Assembly: GCA_002411545.1 (NCBI GenBank)
Contig: DHTG01000093.1
Coordinates: 17,208-50,205, forward strand
Direction of reading: 5' to 3'
DNA: 32,998 bases
Origin: Bacteroidales bacterium UBA5266
Lineage (GTDB): Bacteria > Bacteroidota > Bacteroidia > Bacteroidales > WCHB1-69
In this document: in pieces, positions 32,915-32,998 of the stretch
How positions within the stretch are numbered: the first letter of the stretch is position 1
Layout: every line of letters begins with the position of its first letter
Notes under the pieces: generated by a model
Database searches by the model: none
What the model saw: only the letters and a program-made list of their open reading frames with translations
What the model was told of the DNA's origin: nothing
Position numbers and translations under genes: made by a program

Positions 32915-32998
32915 AATGGAATAAATATTGAGGCGTAAAAATGTCGCAAATGGCAAGAAGAAAGTTTAACGTAGTTTCCGGTTTTTTGTGCCGGGAGC

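Larger units (their letters stand above)
32456..32998. other. Right-end non-coding region, about 540 bp
   Basis: The segment holds an 85-bp MITE-like inverted repeat (32701-32785), a minus-strand hairpin (32880-32914) and, to its left, AT-rich DNA. A minus-strand 73-codon frame (32616-32837) spans the inverted repeat. Its last 24 codons (ATG at 32690) encode one hydrophobic helix (MLVFTSCLFGMILVFLGVIG) and could be a tiny membrane peptide, but I have no family match. A plus-strand ATG at 32941 opens a frame (MSQMARRKFNVVSG...) running off the window; it is too short to judge. Confidence 0.45.

Noticed and set aside
32941-32998. Start of a plus-strand gene (MSQMARRKFNVVSG...)
   Set aside because: Only 19 codons lie in the window and both minus-strand frames are partly open too, so there is no basis to choose.

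Overview
This 33 kb window is AT-rich and reads as a stretch of a Bacteroidetes chromosome, most likely Bacteroidales-like; I cannot place it more precisely. The evidence is the recurrent TAnnTTTG-type -7 promoter motif upstream of genes, the general lack of Shine-Dalgarno sequences, and typical Bacteroidetes protein types: DUF4468, an OmpP1/FadL-like secreted barrel, a Tyr-rich lipoprotein, single-chain GlyRS and INS-less ProRS. Gene content is mostly housekeeping. I see no phage, CRISPR-Cas, complete insertion sequence, secretion system or recognisable defence system, so I do not claim a new multi-gene system. The unusual signals are mostly in non-coding DNA and in a few altered proteins.

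Layout, 1-9.3 kb: a truncated secreted protein (1-377, -); a plus-strand operon of MerR regulator, MBL-fold hydrolase and folE (595-2210); a bidirectional terminator; pepD (-); then a minus-strand operon glyS - folA - DUF4468 protein - clpS (transcribed from 6779 down to 3882). FolA carries several active-site substitutions. A 520-bp gap holds six TGCGCA-centred repeats at 21-22 bp spacing. It is followed by the minus-strand pair moxR - DUF58, the regulatory half of an aerotolerance-type locus without the Bat membrane genes.

9.3-15 kb, all minus strand: a small outer-membrane-type protein, gyrA with a co-transcribed secreted TPR protein, a 2[4Fe-4S] ferredoxin with its own promoter and terminator, and rubrerythrin. 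Rubrerythrin and ferredoxin suggest an anaerobe or microaerophile coping with peroxide.

15-22 kb: transketolase N-terminal subunit (+) without its C-terminal partner; grpE-dnaJ (+) behind a sigma-54-like -24/-12 element and a small palindrome; a palindromic repeat that also supplies the nadD stop codon; rnr-nadD (-, overlapping by 4 nt); rlmD (-).

22-33 kb: a 430-bp gap with a perfect 28-bp palindrome; a minus-strand run of Tyr-rich lipoprotein - OmpP1/FadL-like barrel - queE; proS (+) sharing an overlapping promoter region with the lipoprotein gene; then a CDF transporter, pirin, M16 protease, ProXp-ala-type deacylase and an SDR dehydrogenase (all -). INS-less ProRS and a free-standing ProXp-ala-type deacylase in the same neighbourhood make a plausible aminoacylation/trans-editing pair. 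The right end carries an 85-bp MITE-like inverted repeat flanked by GGGC on both sides.
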